A stretch of 31,603 bases of DNA from Coprobacillus sp. CAG:698 (GTDB lineage: Bacteria; Bacillota_I; Bacilli_A; ML615J-28; CAG-698): assembly GCA_000431235.1 (NCBI GenBank), contig HF988719.1, positions 16,814 to 48,416 on the forward strand, given 5' to 3'. A program made the translations under genes and the position numbers. Below, piece by piece: positions 15,430 through 23,299 of this stretch (the stretch's first letter is position 1; every line of letters begins with the position of its first letter). The notes beneath the pieces were generated by a model, which ran no database searches, was not told the origin of the DNA, and saw only the letters and a program-made list of their open reading frames with translations.

Positions 15430-16236
15430 TTAATCATAGTCATCTAAAAAACTATGTCTGTCTTTACCTTTTTTATATCCTAAGACACATTCAATATTAA
15501 CATTTTCCATTGCTTTGTAAATGCATTTGTCTGCTATTGGATATTTATCTTTTAATTCTTTTACAAGTTGTTTCATTTCTTTTCTTTTTGAATCAACTAT
15601 TCCTGCAGCCACTTTACAACCGCAAGCCATTGGACTTATCTCACAAAAAGCCATAAAATTTATTATATCTTTTTCTTGAATCTTTACCATAGGACGAATT
15701 AATTCCATTCCTGGATGATTTGTTGACTTAAGTTTAGGAAGCATAGTCCTAATTTCTCCACAATAAATTAGATTCAAAAGTGTAGTTTCGATTACATCAT
15801 TAAAATGATGTCCTAAAGCTATTTTATTACAACCTTCTTCTTTGGCATAATCATACAAAAAACCTCTTCGCATTCTAGCGCATAAATAGCAAGGGCTTTC
15901 GCCTCCATAATCATATGCTACTTTAAAAATGTTTGATTCTTTTATTTGTATAGGAATTCCTAATGCCTCAGCGTTCTTTTTAAGCGATTCTATATTTTCT
16001 TCGTTATACCCAGGATTCATAACTAAATACTTAACATCGAAATCAACTTTTCCATGTTTTTTAATTTCTTGAAAAAGTTTAGCCATTACCAAACTATCTT
16101 TACCACCACTTATGCAGACAGCAATTTTATCTCCGGGTTTTATTAATTTATATTCATCAACCGCCTCAACAAAAGGTCGATATAGTTTTGAACGATATCT
16201 TTTTATTAAGGCTCTTTCAATTTCTAATATTTTCAT
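15430..16236 (-). CDS. TtcA-family tRNA 2-thiolation ATPase
   Basis: 268 residues of the N-type ATP pyrophosphatase (PP-loop) superfamily. The PP-loop SGGKDS is at 43-48. Cys116 and Cys119 (CYLC) plus Cys205/Cys207 (ACGC) match the three cysteines that bind a 4Fe-4S cluster in TtcA, and GHHFNDVIETTLLNL at 142-156 is the family's second signature. TtcA thiolates cytidine 32 of tRNA. Bacillota contain several related PP-loop proteins, so the exact position or substrate is inferred. Its ATG overlaps the TGA of the upstream membrane-protein gene (ATGA), implying translational coupling. Confidence 0.82.
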   Translation of the reverse strand: MKILEIERALIKRYRSKLYRPFVEAVDEYKLIKPGDKIAVCISGGKDSLVMAKLFQEIKKHGKVDFDVKYLVMNPGYNEENIESLKKNAEALGIPIQIKESNIFKVAYDYGGESPCYLCARMRRGFLYDYAKEEGCNKIALGHHFNDVIETTLLNLIYCGEIRTMLPKLKSTNHPGMELIRPMVKIQEKDIINFMAFCEISPMACGCKVAAGIVDSKRKEMKQLVKELKDKYPIADKCIYKAMENVNIECVLGYKKGKDRHSFLDDYD

Positions 16237-17345
16237 TTTTTCTTTGATTTGTAATTATTATTTTGTCCTTTGTTTTTATTCTTCTTGCTAGTATCAATTG
16301 TTAATGCGTAGAAGAATCCAAATACTATAAATCCAAATACTACGAAACATAACAAGCATTGCCACCATATGTATCTAGTAAATAACCATGTATCATAATT
16401 CATAACACCTTTAATTTTTACGTTATCTAAAACTTCACGAACATTTGAAGAAGTGTTAAATCCTAGATTATATTTTGATAAATCAATTTCTTCATTAATG
16501 TTAAAGCCTTCAACTTTTGAGTTAAATGAATATTTATCATCTTTTAATATATAATTAATTTGATTATTATTATCTTTAGTTTCCATTATTAAATCAACTT
16601 TTACAAATGCATCACTTGTAAATAAAGAAAGATTATCACTACTAGATGGATAAGCATTAAATGTTAGTGCTTTTGCATAAAATGGTTTATTATTTTCATC
16701 TAACGATGGTGTTGAATTATAATCAAATAGATTAATTGATGTTACTGAATTTAGTTCTACTCTTGTAATTGTATCTCCATCATTTAATTTGATTTTTTCT
16801 ACTTCGCTTGAAGCTTTATAATACAATGATTCTTCATCGTTCAAATCAATATTAGGATAAAAGTTAATTAAAAATTTAGGATATCCTGCGTCTTTTATTA
16901 TATTTTTATCTTGAGGAATATCTTGAGATATAAATAAATCTTTAATTTTTTCATAATTAACATCATAAATGTATGTATTAAAACGATACTTCCATTCTGA
17001 AACTTCTGTGTTTGGTGAATATTTAACAACATTTTTATATATTACTATTGTATATAATTTGCTTTTGTTATCAGCACTATATACATCTTTCTTGAAAATA
17101 GGTTCCTTTGATAAATATTCATTTCTAAACAATTCGTTTAATTCAATTTTTTGTTCTGTTTGCTCAACTAAATCATCATTAGGGACGAATGTTTTCTTTA
17201 CAACATATTCTTTATATTTTATTACTGTATTTTGACCATTTGTTTGATCTGGATCATAATAAATTTTAAAGGCATATAGACCTAGTAAAAATGTTCCAAT
17301 TAAAGTAACTAATAATGACAAAATCAATGCTAATTTCTTGTTCAT
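16233..17345 (-). CDS. Two-pass membrane protein of unknown function (370 aa)
   Basis: I do not recognise the family. A hydrophobic segment at about 5-27 and a second at about 325-350 flank a 300-residue Asp/Asn/Lys-rich domain rich in predicted beta strand, which would face outside. The C-terminus is a short cytoplasmic tail very rich in Lys and Asn. The gene ends with TGA, showing the standard genetic code. It opens an operon with the TtcA-like enzyme (4-nt overlap) and ppdK, and AAAGGAG lies about 7 nt before the ATG. The linkage to two cytoplasmic enzymes does not suggest a function. A membrane-anchored sensor or assembly factor is conceivable but unsupported. Confidence 0.8.
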   Translation of the reverse strand: MNKKLALILSLLVTLIGTFLLGLYAFKIYYDPDQTNGQNTVIKYKEYVVKKTFVPNDDLVEQTEQKIELNELFRNEYLSKEPIFKKDVYSADNKSKLYTIVIYKNVVKYSPNTEVSEWKYRFNTYIYDVNYEKIKDLFISQDIPQDKNIIKDAGYPKFLINFYPNIDLNDEESLYYKASSEVEKIKLNDGDTITRVELNSVTSINLFDYNSTPSLDENNKPFYAKALTFNAYPSSSDNLSLFTSDAFVKVDLIMETKDNNNQINYILKDDKYSFNSKVEGFNINEEIDLSKYNLGFNTSSNVREVLDNVKIKGVMNYDTWLFTRYIWWQCLLCFVVFGFIVFGFFYALTIDTSKKNKNKGQNNNYKSKKK

Positions 17346-17374
17346 AATACTATCTCCTTTTTTAGCGTATATTT

Positions 17375-17403
17375 ATTTTACCACTTTTTTCCCATTTTAT
17401 CAA
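17375..17403 (-). promoter_or_regulatory. Promoter of the membrane protein-ttcA-ppdK operon
   Basis: On the minus strand TTGATA (17398-17403) and TAAAAT (17375-17380) are separated by 17 bp, about 30 bp before the start codon at 17345. Confidence 0.6.
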
Positions 17404-17443
17404 CATATTTTTATCTTTCACAATTTTATCTATAAAATTAAAT

Positions 17444-18004
17444 TTAATAATTAAATATTTTAATCTCTATTTTAGGGAAAAAGGCATAAAAGATGGATAT
17501 CATTAATAATAATATCATTGAAGATATAGAATTAAAAATATCTTTTATTAATAATTCTTTTGTTACAACCAATTGAATAATTGTAACAGTAACTACTATG
17601 CACATTAATATTAAGAGTAAATATTTAAACTTATTTTCTTTGTTTCTCATTAATCTTATAGATGTTATTAGCATAAAAATTCCAAGAGTTAGAGAAAAAC
17701 CGCTACCTATTTGCTCTATCAAAACTCCTTTTTCATCTTCAGGAAACCCTTGTATAAATGACATAAAACTCATTAAGATTATATATATGCTATATATTAA
17801 CACAAATAAAATGCTGTATCTATATTTTTGAAAAGCAATTACTATCGTAAAAGGCATAAACATAAATATCTTAATTATTATGCTAATAAATTTTACATTG
17901 CCATCACTTGTTATCCAACTTAGAATATTAAATATCCAATACAAGCCAAATAAAATAAATAGTAATATTTTAGTAAAGTTTTCTTTTTTTGCTTTTTCTT
18001 CCAT
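17444..18004 (-). CDS. Polytopic membrane protein of unknown function (186 aa)
   Basis: I choose the ATG at 18004 (MEEKAKKENF), because AGGTGTG sits about 4 nt upstream and overlaps the earlier in-frame GTG. About six hydrophobic segments fill the protein (about 9-27, 36-55, 60-82, 92-112, 120-140, 150-175), with a small acidic loop (FPEDEKG) near 87. No catalytic or transport motif is visible. It is divergent from the 125-aa/NfeD/SPFH operon and has its own promoter. The spacer of about 98 bp to the next gene downstream contains that gene's promoter and no clear terminator. Confidence 0.7.
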   Translation of the reverse strand: MEEKAKKENFTKILLFILFGLYWIFNILSWITSDGNVKFISIIIKIFMFMPFTIVIAFQKYRYSILFVLIYSIYIILMSFMSFIQGFPEDEKGVLIEQIGSGFSLTLGIFMLITSIRLMRNKENKFKYLLLILMCIVVTVTIIQLVVTKELLIKDIFNSISSMILLLMISIFYAFFPKIEIKIFNY

Positions 18005-18026
18005 AACACACACCTGTAACCATTTA

Positions 18027-18055
18027 ATTATACATAATTTTTTAGTTATTGTAAA
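18027..18055 (-). promoter_or_regulatory. Promoter of the 186-aa membrane protein gene
   Basis: On the minus strand TTTACA (18050-18055) and TATAAT (18027-18032) are separated by 17 bp. It is one half of a divergent promoter region with the plus-strand promoter at 18139-18167. Confidence 0.65.
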
Positions 18056-18138
18056 TACTTTCTCTTTTTTTTAAATATCACCATTTAATTCTTTGTCTAT
18101 ACATTAAAATATTTTTTTTGAATTTTTTTGAATTAATG

Positions 18139-18167
18139 TTGAATTTATTTAAATTTTATAGTATAAT
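18139..18167 (+). promoter_or_regulatory. Promoter of the 125-aa/NfeD/SPFH operon
   Basis: TTGAAT (18139-18144) and TATAAT (18162-18167) are separated by 17 bp, just before the AGAAGGAGG ribosome site of the first gene. Confidence 0.68.
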
Positions 18168-18189
18168 GATATCAGAAGGAGGATTATTA

Positions 18190-18567
18190 ATGGAAATTCA
18201 ATGGTTTTCAAAAAATTTAAAAGGTGTTGTGTCCATTTATGAAACTAATATAACCTTGAATACTGTTGCTGCATCTCATTTTATAGATGCATACAAAGTT
18301 ATTATTGGTTATAATAGTAAGAATAACACATTAATTATTAAACACTTAACAAAAGAAGATGTTTTAAGTTCTGTATTTTCAAATTGTGAAATGCATTCTA
18401 TTTCAATTAAACCTAGTTATGGAAGAATTAACGGCAAAGATATTGTTAAGAACATTTCAAAGTATTACCCTTTAGATTTTCAAGCAAAAAATTTGTATAA
18501 ATTCGAATGTGATTGGGATGCATCGACAAAGTCATTAATTATTTACTTGAAAGGAGATAACGCATAA
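18190..18567 (+). CDS. Unknown 125-residue cytoplasmic protein, first gene of the NfeD/SPFH operon
   Basis: The start ATG at 18190 (MEIQWFSKNLKG) has AGAAGGAGG about 7 nt upstream. An in-frame ATG 24 codons earlier lies before the promoter's -10 box and is rejected. The protein has no signal, membrane segment or cysteine-metal motif, and looks like alternating beta strands and short helices (YKVIIGYNSKNNTLIIKHL, then SISIKPSYGRI). I do not recognise the family. Its TAA overlaps the ATG of the NfeD gene (TAATG), so its synthesis is coupled to NfeD and a shared function with the membrane-scaffold pair is likely. Confidence 0.78.
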   Translation: MEIQWFSKNLKGVVSIYETNITLNTVAASHFIDAYKVIIGYNSKNNTLIIKHLTKEDVLSSVFSNCEMHSISIKPSYGRINGKDIVKNISKYYPLDFQAKNLYKFECDWDASTKSLIIYLKGDNA

Positions 18568-19022
18568 TGCCTTGGTGGGGTTATATTATTATTTGGGCAA
18601 TAGCCATCATTTTAGCTGTAATTATTGAGATTTCAACAGAAGGACTTACTTCTATTTGGTTTGCACTTGCTGCTTTAATATCTCTTATTTTAGCTGTTTT
18701 GCAAGTTAGTCCTATCATTCAATTAATCGTTTTTGTTGCTGCTTCTATTTTATTCATTCTACTATCAAGACCTATCGTCAAGAAATTTATGAACAAAGAG
18801 ATTGTTAGAACGAACGCAGATAAAATTGTACAAATGGTTGGAGTTGTAACAAAACCTATTCTTCCAAATGAAATTGGAGAGGTAAAAGTTAATTCTGAAT
18901 TATGGAGGGCTATTTCTTTTGATTCAGAAGTTATAAACGAAGGAGATAAAGTAATCATAAATTCTTTCTCAGGTAACAAATTATTAGTATCAAAAATTGA
19001 AAATTCAAAAGAAAATTTATAA
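18567..19022 (+). CDS. NfeD-family membrane protein (short form)
   Basis: 151 residues: membrane helices fill about 1-70 and a C-terminal OB-fold domain covers about 85-148 (MVGVVTKPILPNEIGEVKVN, followed by ELWRAISFDSEVINEGDKVII). This is the short NfeD form, without the ClpP-like protease domain. NfeD proteins are encoded beside SPFH/stomatin-type genes and act with them in membrane organisation or quality control (E. coli YbbJ-QmcA, B. subtilis YqeZ-FloA-type clusters). Here the SPFH gene starts 18 nt downstream. The family call is secure, the cellular role is inferred from relatives. Confidence 0.9.
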   Translation: MPWWGYIIIWAIAIILAVIIEISTEGLTSIWFALAALISLILAVLQVSPIIQLIVFVAASILFILLSRPIVKKFMNKEIVRTNADKIVQMVGVVTKPILPNEIGEVKVNSELWRAISFDSEVINEGDKVIINSFSGNKLLVSKIENSKENL

Positions 19023-19040
19023 TTATAGGAGAATAAAGTT

Positions 19041-19964
19041 ATGGAAAAATATTTATCATTTTTAAAAATGGGCGCTGAAACTTCTGGCTCTACAGTTGCC
19101 ATCTTGATTATTTGTATCGTTATTATTGTAATTTTAGTCGGTTTATTTGTTACATGTTCAAAAATTGTTTCTCAATCTAATGCATATATTGTTGAGAAAT
19201 TAGGTTCATATCATGAAACTTGGGGTACTGGTTTCCACTTCAAATGGCCATTTCTCTATAAAATCGTCAACAAGGTTTCCTTAAAAGAACAAGTTATGGA
19301 CTTTGATCCTCAACCTGTAATCACAAAAGATAATGTTACTATGCAAATAGATACAGTTGTCTTCTTCACAATCACTGATCCAAAAGCTTTTACATATGGT
19401 GTAAGTGATCCTATCACTGCTATTGAAAAATTGACAGCTACAACTTTAAGAAATATTATTGGTGAAATCGAACTAGATAGCACCTTAACTAGTAGAGATA
19501 TTATTAATTCAAAAATGAAGATTATTTTAGATGAAGCTACAGATCCATGGGGCATTAAGGTAAATCGTGTTGAACTAAAGAATATTTTACCTCCTAAAGA
19601 TATTAGAGATGCAATGGAAAAACAAATGCGTGCAGAACGTGAAAGACGTGAGGCCATTCTTCAAGCAGAAGGTGTAAAACAAGCTGCAATTTTAAAAGCT
19701 GAAGGTGAAAAAACTGCTGCTGTTCTCAAGGCTCAAGGTGATGCAGAAGCAATATTAGAAATACAAAAAGCAACTGCTGAAGGAATCTCACTAATAAAAA
19801 AATCAGCACCTGATGACGCTGTTCTTGCTTTAAAATCTCTTGAAGCTCTTGGAGTATTAGCAAATGGCCAAGCTACGAAGATTGTAGTTCCTTCTAATTT
19901 ACAAGGAATTGCATCTTTAGCGACAACTATCAAAGATATTATAAAAGATAACGAAAACAAATAA
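19041..19964 (+). CDS. SPFH/band 7 (stomatin/paraslipin) membrane protein, QmcA-like
   Basis: 307 residues. One N-terminal membrane helix (about 19-42) is followed by a SPFH domain: AYIVEKLGSYHETWGTGFHF at about 51-70, then DPQPVITKDNVTMQIDTVVF and AIEKLTATTLRNIIGE. A long Ala/Glu/Lys heptad helix at about 195-250 (AERERREAILQAEG, then repeated LKAEGE and LKAQGDAEA) forms the coiled coil typical of stomatins and the QmcA/paraslipin branch. Such proteins form large ring-like assemblies in the membrane, often with proteases or with NfeD. TAGGAGAA lies about 9 nt before the ATG. It ends the operon, followed by a strong terminator. Confidence 0.93.
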   Translation: MEKYLSFLKMGAETSGSTVAILIICIVIIVILVGLFVTCSKIVSQSNAYIVEKLGSYHETWGTGFHFKWPFLYKIVNKVSLKEQVMDFDPQPVITKDNVTMQIDTVVFFTITDPKAFTYGVSDPITAIEKLTATTLRNIIGEIELDSTLTSRDIINSKMKIILDEATDPWGIKVNRVELKNILPPKDIRDAMEKQMRAERERREAILQAEGVKQAAILKAEGEKTAAVLKAQGDAEAILEIQKATAEGISLIKKSAPDDAVLALKSLEALGVLANGQATKIVVPSNLQGIASLATTIKDIIKDNENK

Positions 19965-19973
19965 GAAATTAAG

Positions 19974-20003
19974 CAATACGGTAATTCCGTATTGTTTTTT
20001 TTT
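19974..20003 (+). terminator. Terminator after the SPFH gene
   Basis: The perfect 8-bp stem CAATACGG (19974-19981) / CCGTATTG (19987-19994) with a 5-base loop is followed by nine T. Confidence 0.9.
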
Positions 20004-20019
20004 GTAATTTTGTTATAAT
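19992..20019 (+). promoter_or_regulatory. Candidate promoter of the PAP2 gene
   Basis: TATAAT (20014-20019) lies 16 bp after TTGTTT (19992-19997). The -35 element would overlap the tail of the preceding terminator, so it is a weak call. Confidence 0.4.
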
Positions 20020-20038
20020 AATAAGTAAGGAGGTTTTT

Positions 20039-20959
20039 ATGGATTTAAAAATTAGAAATTTCGAAATTGAAATACTCAAAACAATACGAAAAACCAGTTC
20101 TTCTTTTTGGAATGGGTTTTTTCAAATCATCTCGTATTTTGGTGAATCTATTGTTGTAATTGGAATAATTGTAATTATTTATTTCATGTACGATAAACAA
20201 TTTGGAAAAAAACTTATCTTTACACTTTTCTCTTCGTTATTAATTAATAACGTTATCAAAGGTATTGTAAAATACCCTCGTCCTTTTGTCTATGACCCTT
20301 CTCTTGACCCCTTAAGTAAAAATACAGCAACAGGATATTCATTTCCAAGTGGCCATACACAAACTGCTTCAACTCTTTACTTTGGAATTGCAAAAGGTTC
20401 AAAGATAGAAAGAAAAATAAATATAGATAAATTTATTGTTTGGGTAATCGCAATTGCACTAATAATTTCTGTAGGTTTGTCAAGAATTATACTTGCGGTA
20501 CATTATCCTAAAGATGTAATAGTTGGCCTTATTCTCGGAATTGCTTCTGTTTATATATTTTTTGCAATCTATGATAAATTTAGTAGAAAGAATGAATTTT
20601 TAATAAATATAATTTTCCTATTAATATTCTTTCCTTTTCTATTTATCTTTAACAAAGAAACTTATGAATTAATATATCCTTACAAAGACTTTTATACTGT
20701 TTATTCATTATTTCTAGGATATACTTTAGGTTCTGTTATAGATAATAAATATGTTAATTATTCTTGTAATACTTCTATAAAGAAGAAGATAATTAGAACT
20801 ATTGTTAGTTTTCTGATTATTATTGTATGCGTTGGTGGATTAAAAATTGTTTTTCCTAAAAACAACATGTTTTTCGTTTTTCTTCGCTATTTTCTTGGTA
20901 CTTTTATTACAATGGGTATCAGCCCCTTGTTACTTAAAAATAACCTTTTTAAGGATTAA
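20039..20959 (+). CDS. PAP2-family membrane phosphatase
   Basis: 306 residues. The three PAP2 motifs are complete: K74-x6-R81-P82, P103-S-G-H106, and S148-R149-x5-H155-x3-D159, with His106 and His155 as catalytic histidines. About eight membrane helices, including some 130 residues of extra helices after motif 3, give a longer protein than minimal PgpB-like enzymes. Likely substrates are lipid phosphates such as undecaprenyl diphosphate or phosphatidate, cleaved on the outer face of the membrane; the sequence does not tell which. GGAGG lies 6 nt before the ATG. It is a single gene between two terminators, convergent with mnmE. Confidence 0.9.
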   Translation: MDLKIRNFEIEILKTIRKTSSSFWNGFFQIISYFGESIVVIGIIVIIYFMYDKQFGKKLIFTLFSSLLINNVIKGIVKYPRPFVYDPSLDPLSKNTATGYSFPSGHTQTASTLYFGIAKGSKIERKINIDKFIVWVIAIALIISVGLSRIILAVHYPKDVIVGLILGIASVYIFFAIYDKFSRKNEFLINIIFLLIFFPFLFIFNKETYELIYPYKDFYTVYSLFLGYTLGSVIDNKYVNYSCNTSIKKKIIRTIVSFLIIIVCVGGLKIVFPKNNMFFVFLRYFLGTFITMGISPLLLKNNLFKD

Positions 20960-20999
20960 AAAATTGTGTGGTTTTCTTGATGGATTACCACACAATTTT
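20960..20999. terminator. Bidirectional terminator between the PAP2 gene and mnmE
   Basis: A 13-bp stem (20960-20972 with 20987-20999; core TTGTGTGGT/ACCACACAA) has a 14-base loop and A/T runs on both sides, so it can terminate from either direction. Confidence 0.85.
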
Positions 21000-21008
21000 T
21001 TCCTTTTT

Positions 21009-22349
21009 TTATTTACCTAGGCAGAAATTTGCAAAGAGATTATTTATAATATCTTCAGGACTTCCTTCTCCTATAACATCACACATTCGAAGATAAGCAT
21101 TAGTTATATCAACATTTATTATATCAACAGGCATTCCATTTTCTATACTTAATAATGCATCTTGAAGATTGTTTAATGCTGTTTTTATTAAACCAATTTG
21201 TCTTGCGTTTCCTATGTAAGAGGCATCAAGATCATTTAATTCTGAGGCTATTGTTTTTTGCTTTATCTTATCAATTATTAATTTTCTATCATCTTGATTA
21301 TGCATTGATACTTCAAGTGCTTCTCCATTGTAATTACACTTTTTAGATAAATCATTTTTGTTTATAATAATTATTCTTGGAAAATTATTAGTTAATTTAA
21401 TAAGTTTTTCATCTGTTTCATCAAGTTCTGAATTATTATCTAACACCAACAAAACAAGTTGTGCCTCTTTTATTATTGATTTGGTTTTCTCAACACCTAT
21501 TTTTTCAACAATATCAATCGTATCTCTTACTCCTGCTGTATCGATCAAATTCAAAACAATTCCATCAATGATTATTTTACCTTCTACTATATCTCTAGTT
21601 GTCCCAGCTATATTAGTAACTATAGCTTTATTTTCCTCTAACAGCATATTTAATAAACTTGATTTTCCTACATTTGGCTTTCCAATAATAGCTGTTTTAA
21701 TTCCATCTTTTATAAGAGATGCATCTCTATTTTTTGAAATGATATCTTTTAGCTTTATAACTAAATCATTCAATATAGGTTTAATTATATCGTTAGTCAT
21801 TTCGACTTCGTCATCATATTCTGGATAATCAATATTAACTTCTATTTTAGTTATACAATCCATAATTTGTTCTTTAAATTGATTTATTAACTTTTTAACA
21901 TCACCATGTAAACCTATATTTGCACACTTTAAGCTTCTTTCAGTTTCACTATTTATCACATCCATAACTGCTTCAGCTTGTGTTAAATCTATTCGCCCAT
22001 TCATAAATGCTCTTTTTGTAAATTCTCCTGGCTCAGCTAATAAAGCTCCATTTTTTATCATTATTTCCATAACTCGATTAGTTACATACATACCACCATG
22101 ACAGTTAATTTCAACAACATCTTCTTTTGTATATGTTTTTGGTGCTTTAAACACAGATACTAAAACTTCATCAATTCTTTCTCCTTCATCAACTATATAA
22201 CCGTGATGAATAGTATGACTTTCTACATTATTTAAATCTTTTCCTTCAAATGACTTATTCACAATATTTATTGCATCATCGCCACTTAATCTTACTATTG
22301 AAATTGCTCCTTTTCCTAAAGCGGTAGATATTGAAACTATTGTATCCAT
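21009..22349 (-). CDS. mnmE: tRNA modification GTPase MnmE
   Basis: 446 residues, standard length. With MnmG it modifies uridine 34 in the wobble position of several tRNAs. The N-terminal folate-binding domain (about 1-118) contains INCHGG at 81-86. The G domain has GKPNVGKS at 223-230, TTRD at 250-253, DTAG at 270-273 and NKND further on. The C-terminal CLGK keeps the conserved cysteine of the usual FCIGK end. GAGGTG lies 8 nt before the ATG, inside the upstream hydrolase gene. It keeps its classical place next to jag-yidC-rnpA-rpmH, but the partner genes mnmG and rsmG are not adjacent here. Confidence 0.97.
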   Translation of the reverse strand: MDTIVSISTALGKGAISIVRLSGDDAINIVNKSFEGKDLNNVESHTIHHGYIVDEGERIDEVLVSVFKAPKTYTKEDVVEINCHGGMYVTNRVMEIMIKNGALLAEPGEFTKRAFMNGRIDLTQAEAVMDVINSETERSLKCANIGLHGDVKKLINQFKEQIMDCITKIEVNIDYPEYDDEVEMTNDIIKPILNDLVIKLKDIISKNRDASLIKDGIKTAIIGKPNVGKSSLLNMLLEENKAIVTNIAGTTRDIVEGKIIIDGIVLNLIDTAGVRDTIDIVEKIGVEKTKSIIKEAQLVLLVLDNNSELDETDEKLIKLTNNFPRIIIINKNDLSKKCNYNGEALEVSMHNQDDRKLIIDKIKQKTIASELNDLDASYIGNARQIGLIKTALNNLQDALLSIENGMPVDIINVDITNAYLRMCDVIGEGSPEDIINNLFANFCLGK

Positions 22350-22351
22350 TT

Positions 22352-23176
22352 TTACACCTCACATAAATAGTAGATATTAAATATTCCTTTTTCTGATCTT
22401 TCACATAAAAAGATAGGATATGTTTTATTGCTAATAATCATATCATTTCCTGTTGGATATAATCCATCATAGTTAATTTTTATATTATATTCTTCCAACG
22501 TTCTTGTTATTAAATCTGTACAATAATAGCTATTTGCTTTCTTTATTAATAAATTATAATTATAAGATAAACCGACTTTATCTTCTAAACTATTGTTTAT
22601 TTGACCTATTATCTCTTTGTTTAAGCCTTTAACTCTAAGGCCTATAATCTTCTGCGCATCATTTGATTTAGATATTTCTGTTTTCAACCAATCATTTTGA
22701 TGCTTTCTCACGCCATTATTAGTTGGTAAATTGCCAACACTTTCAATCAATTCTGTTCCATCATCATTTATATTTATTGTAGCATGTCCTATATAAAAGT
22801 TTTTGGAGAAAAAAGCTCCAATATCTTGTACAATTGCCGTTGACTCAAATCTTAAAGGGTTTCTATTAGTAATTATTATATCTAAATTGCTGCCAATCAT
22901 ATAACTATCATTTATATTTCTAAATGTTGCTCTCGTATCGCTCTTCTCATAGTCATATTCATTAATTACTTTGTAAATATTTACTTTTTGATCATTTATA
23001 CTTATACATTCTTCAAAGATTCCTCTTTCTTTAAATGTATCAATAATTAAATCTACAGGTTTCATCTCAATTAATCCATTAGCAAGGAATAAGAAAAAAC
23101 TTATTATAATTATCATTAATATATATAGAAAATATCTAAGCAAAGTAAATTTCAACTTAAATAGTTTATATTTCAT
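22352..23176 (-). CDS. YiiX/YebB-like permuted papain-fold (NlpC/P60-type) hydrolase, membrane anchored
   Basis: I choose the ATG at 23176 (MKYKLFKLKF), 274 residues, which has AAAAGG 10 nt upstream. A hydrophobic helix at about 13-35 anchors the protein, and the rest should be extracellular. Residues about 98-132 (LDIIITNRNP, then FYIGHATI with His131) and 217-223 (YYCTDLI with Cys219) match permuted papain-like enzymes, where the histidine precedes the cysteine, as in YiiX/YebB. Relatives cleave peptide or amide bonds in cell-wall or lipid substrates; the substrate here is unknown. It ends 2 nt before mnmE, so the two genes are tightly linked, which is unusual. The fold call rests on short motifs and spacing. 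Confidence 0.65.
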   Translation of the reverse strand: MKYKLFKLKFTLLRYFLYILMIIIISFFLFLANGLIEMKPVDLIIDTFKERGIFEECISINDQKVNIYKVINEYDYEKSDTRATFRNINDSYMIGSNLDIIITNRNPLRFESTAIVQDIGAFFSKNFYIGHATININDDGTELIESVGNLPTNNGVRKHQNDWLKTEISKSNDAQKIIGLRVKGLNKEIIGQINNSLEDKVGLSYNYNLLIKKANSYYCTDLITRTLEEYNIKINYDGLYPTGNDMIISNKTYPIFLCERSEKGIFNIYYLCEV

Positions 23177-23299
23177 AGCATCAAAACCTTTTCTATTATA
23201 AATTATAACATATTTTAAAAAAAATGTAATCATTTGTTTTTAAATTGTTATTTATTTTTTCATTGTTTTATGTTATAATAATGAAAAAGGAGAATTATT

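Noticed and set aside
18106..18145. Repeated TTTTGAATT words before the 125-aa gene
   Set aside because: Irregular spacing in a very T-rich stretch; partly the -35 box itself, so not convincing as operators.
18118..18189. Longer N-terminus (24 codons) for the 125-aa protein
   Set aside because: The earlier ATG lies upstream of the -10 box at 18162-18167 and has no ribosome site; the ATG at 18190 has AGAAGGAGG.
18719..19102. 127-codon minus-strand open frame across the NfeD/SPFH junction
   Set aside because: It is antisense to two recognised genes in an operon.
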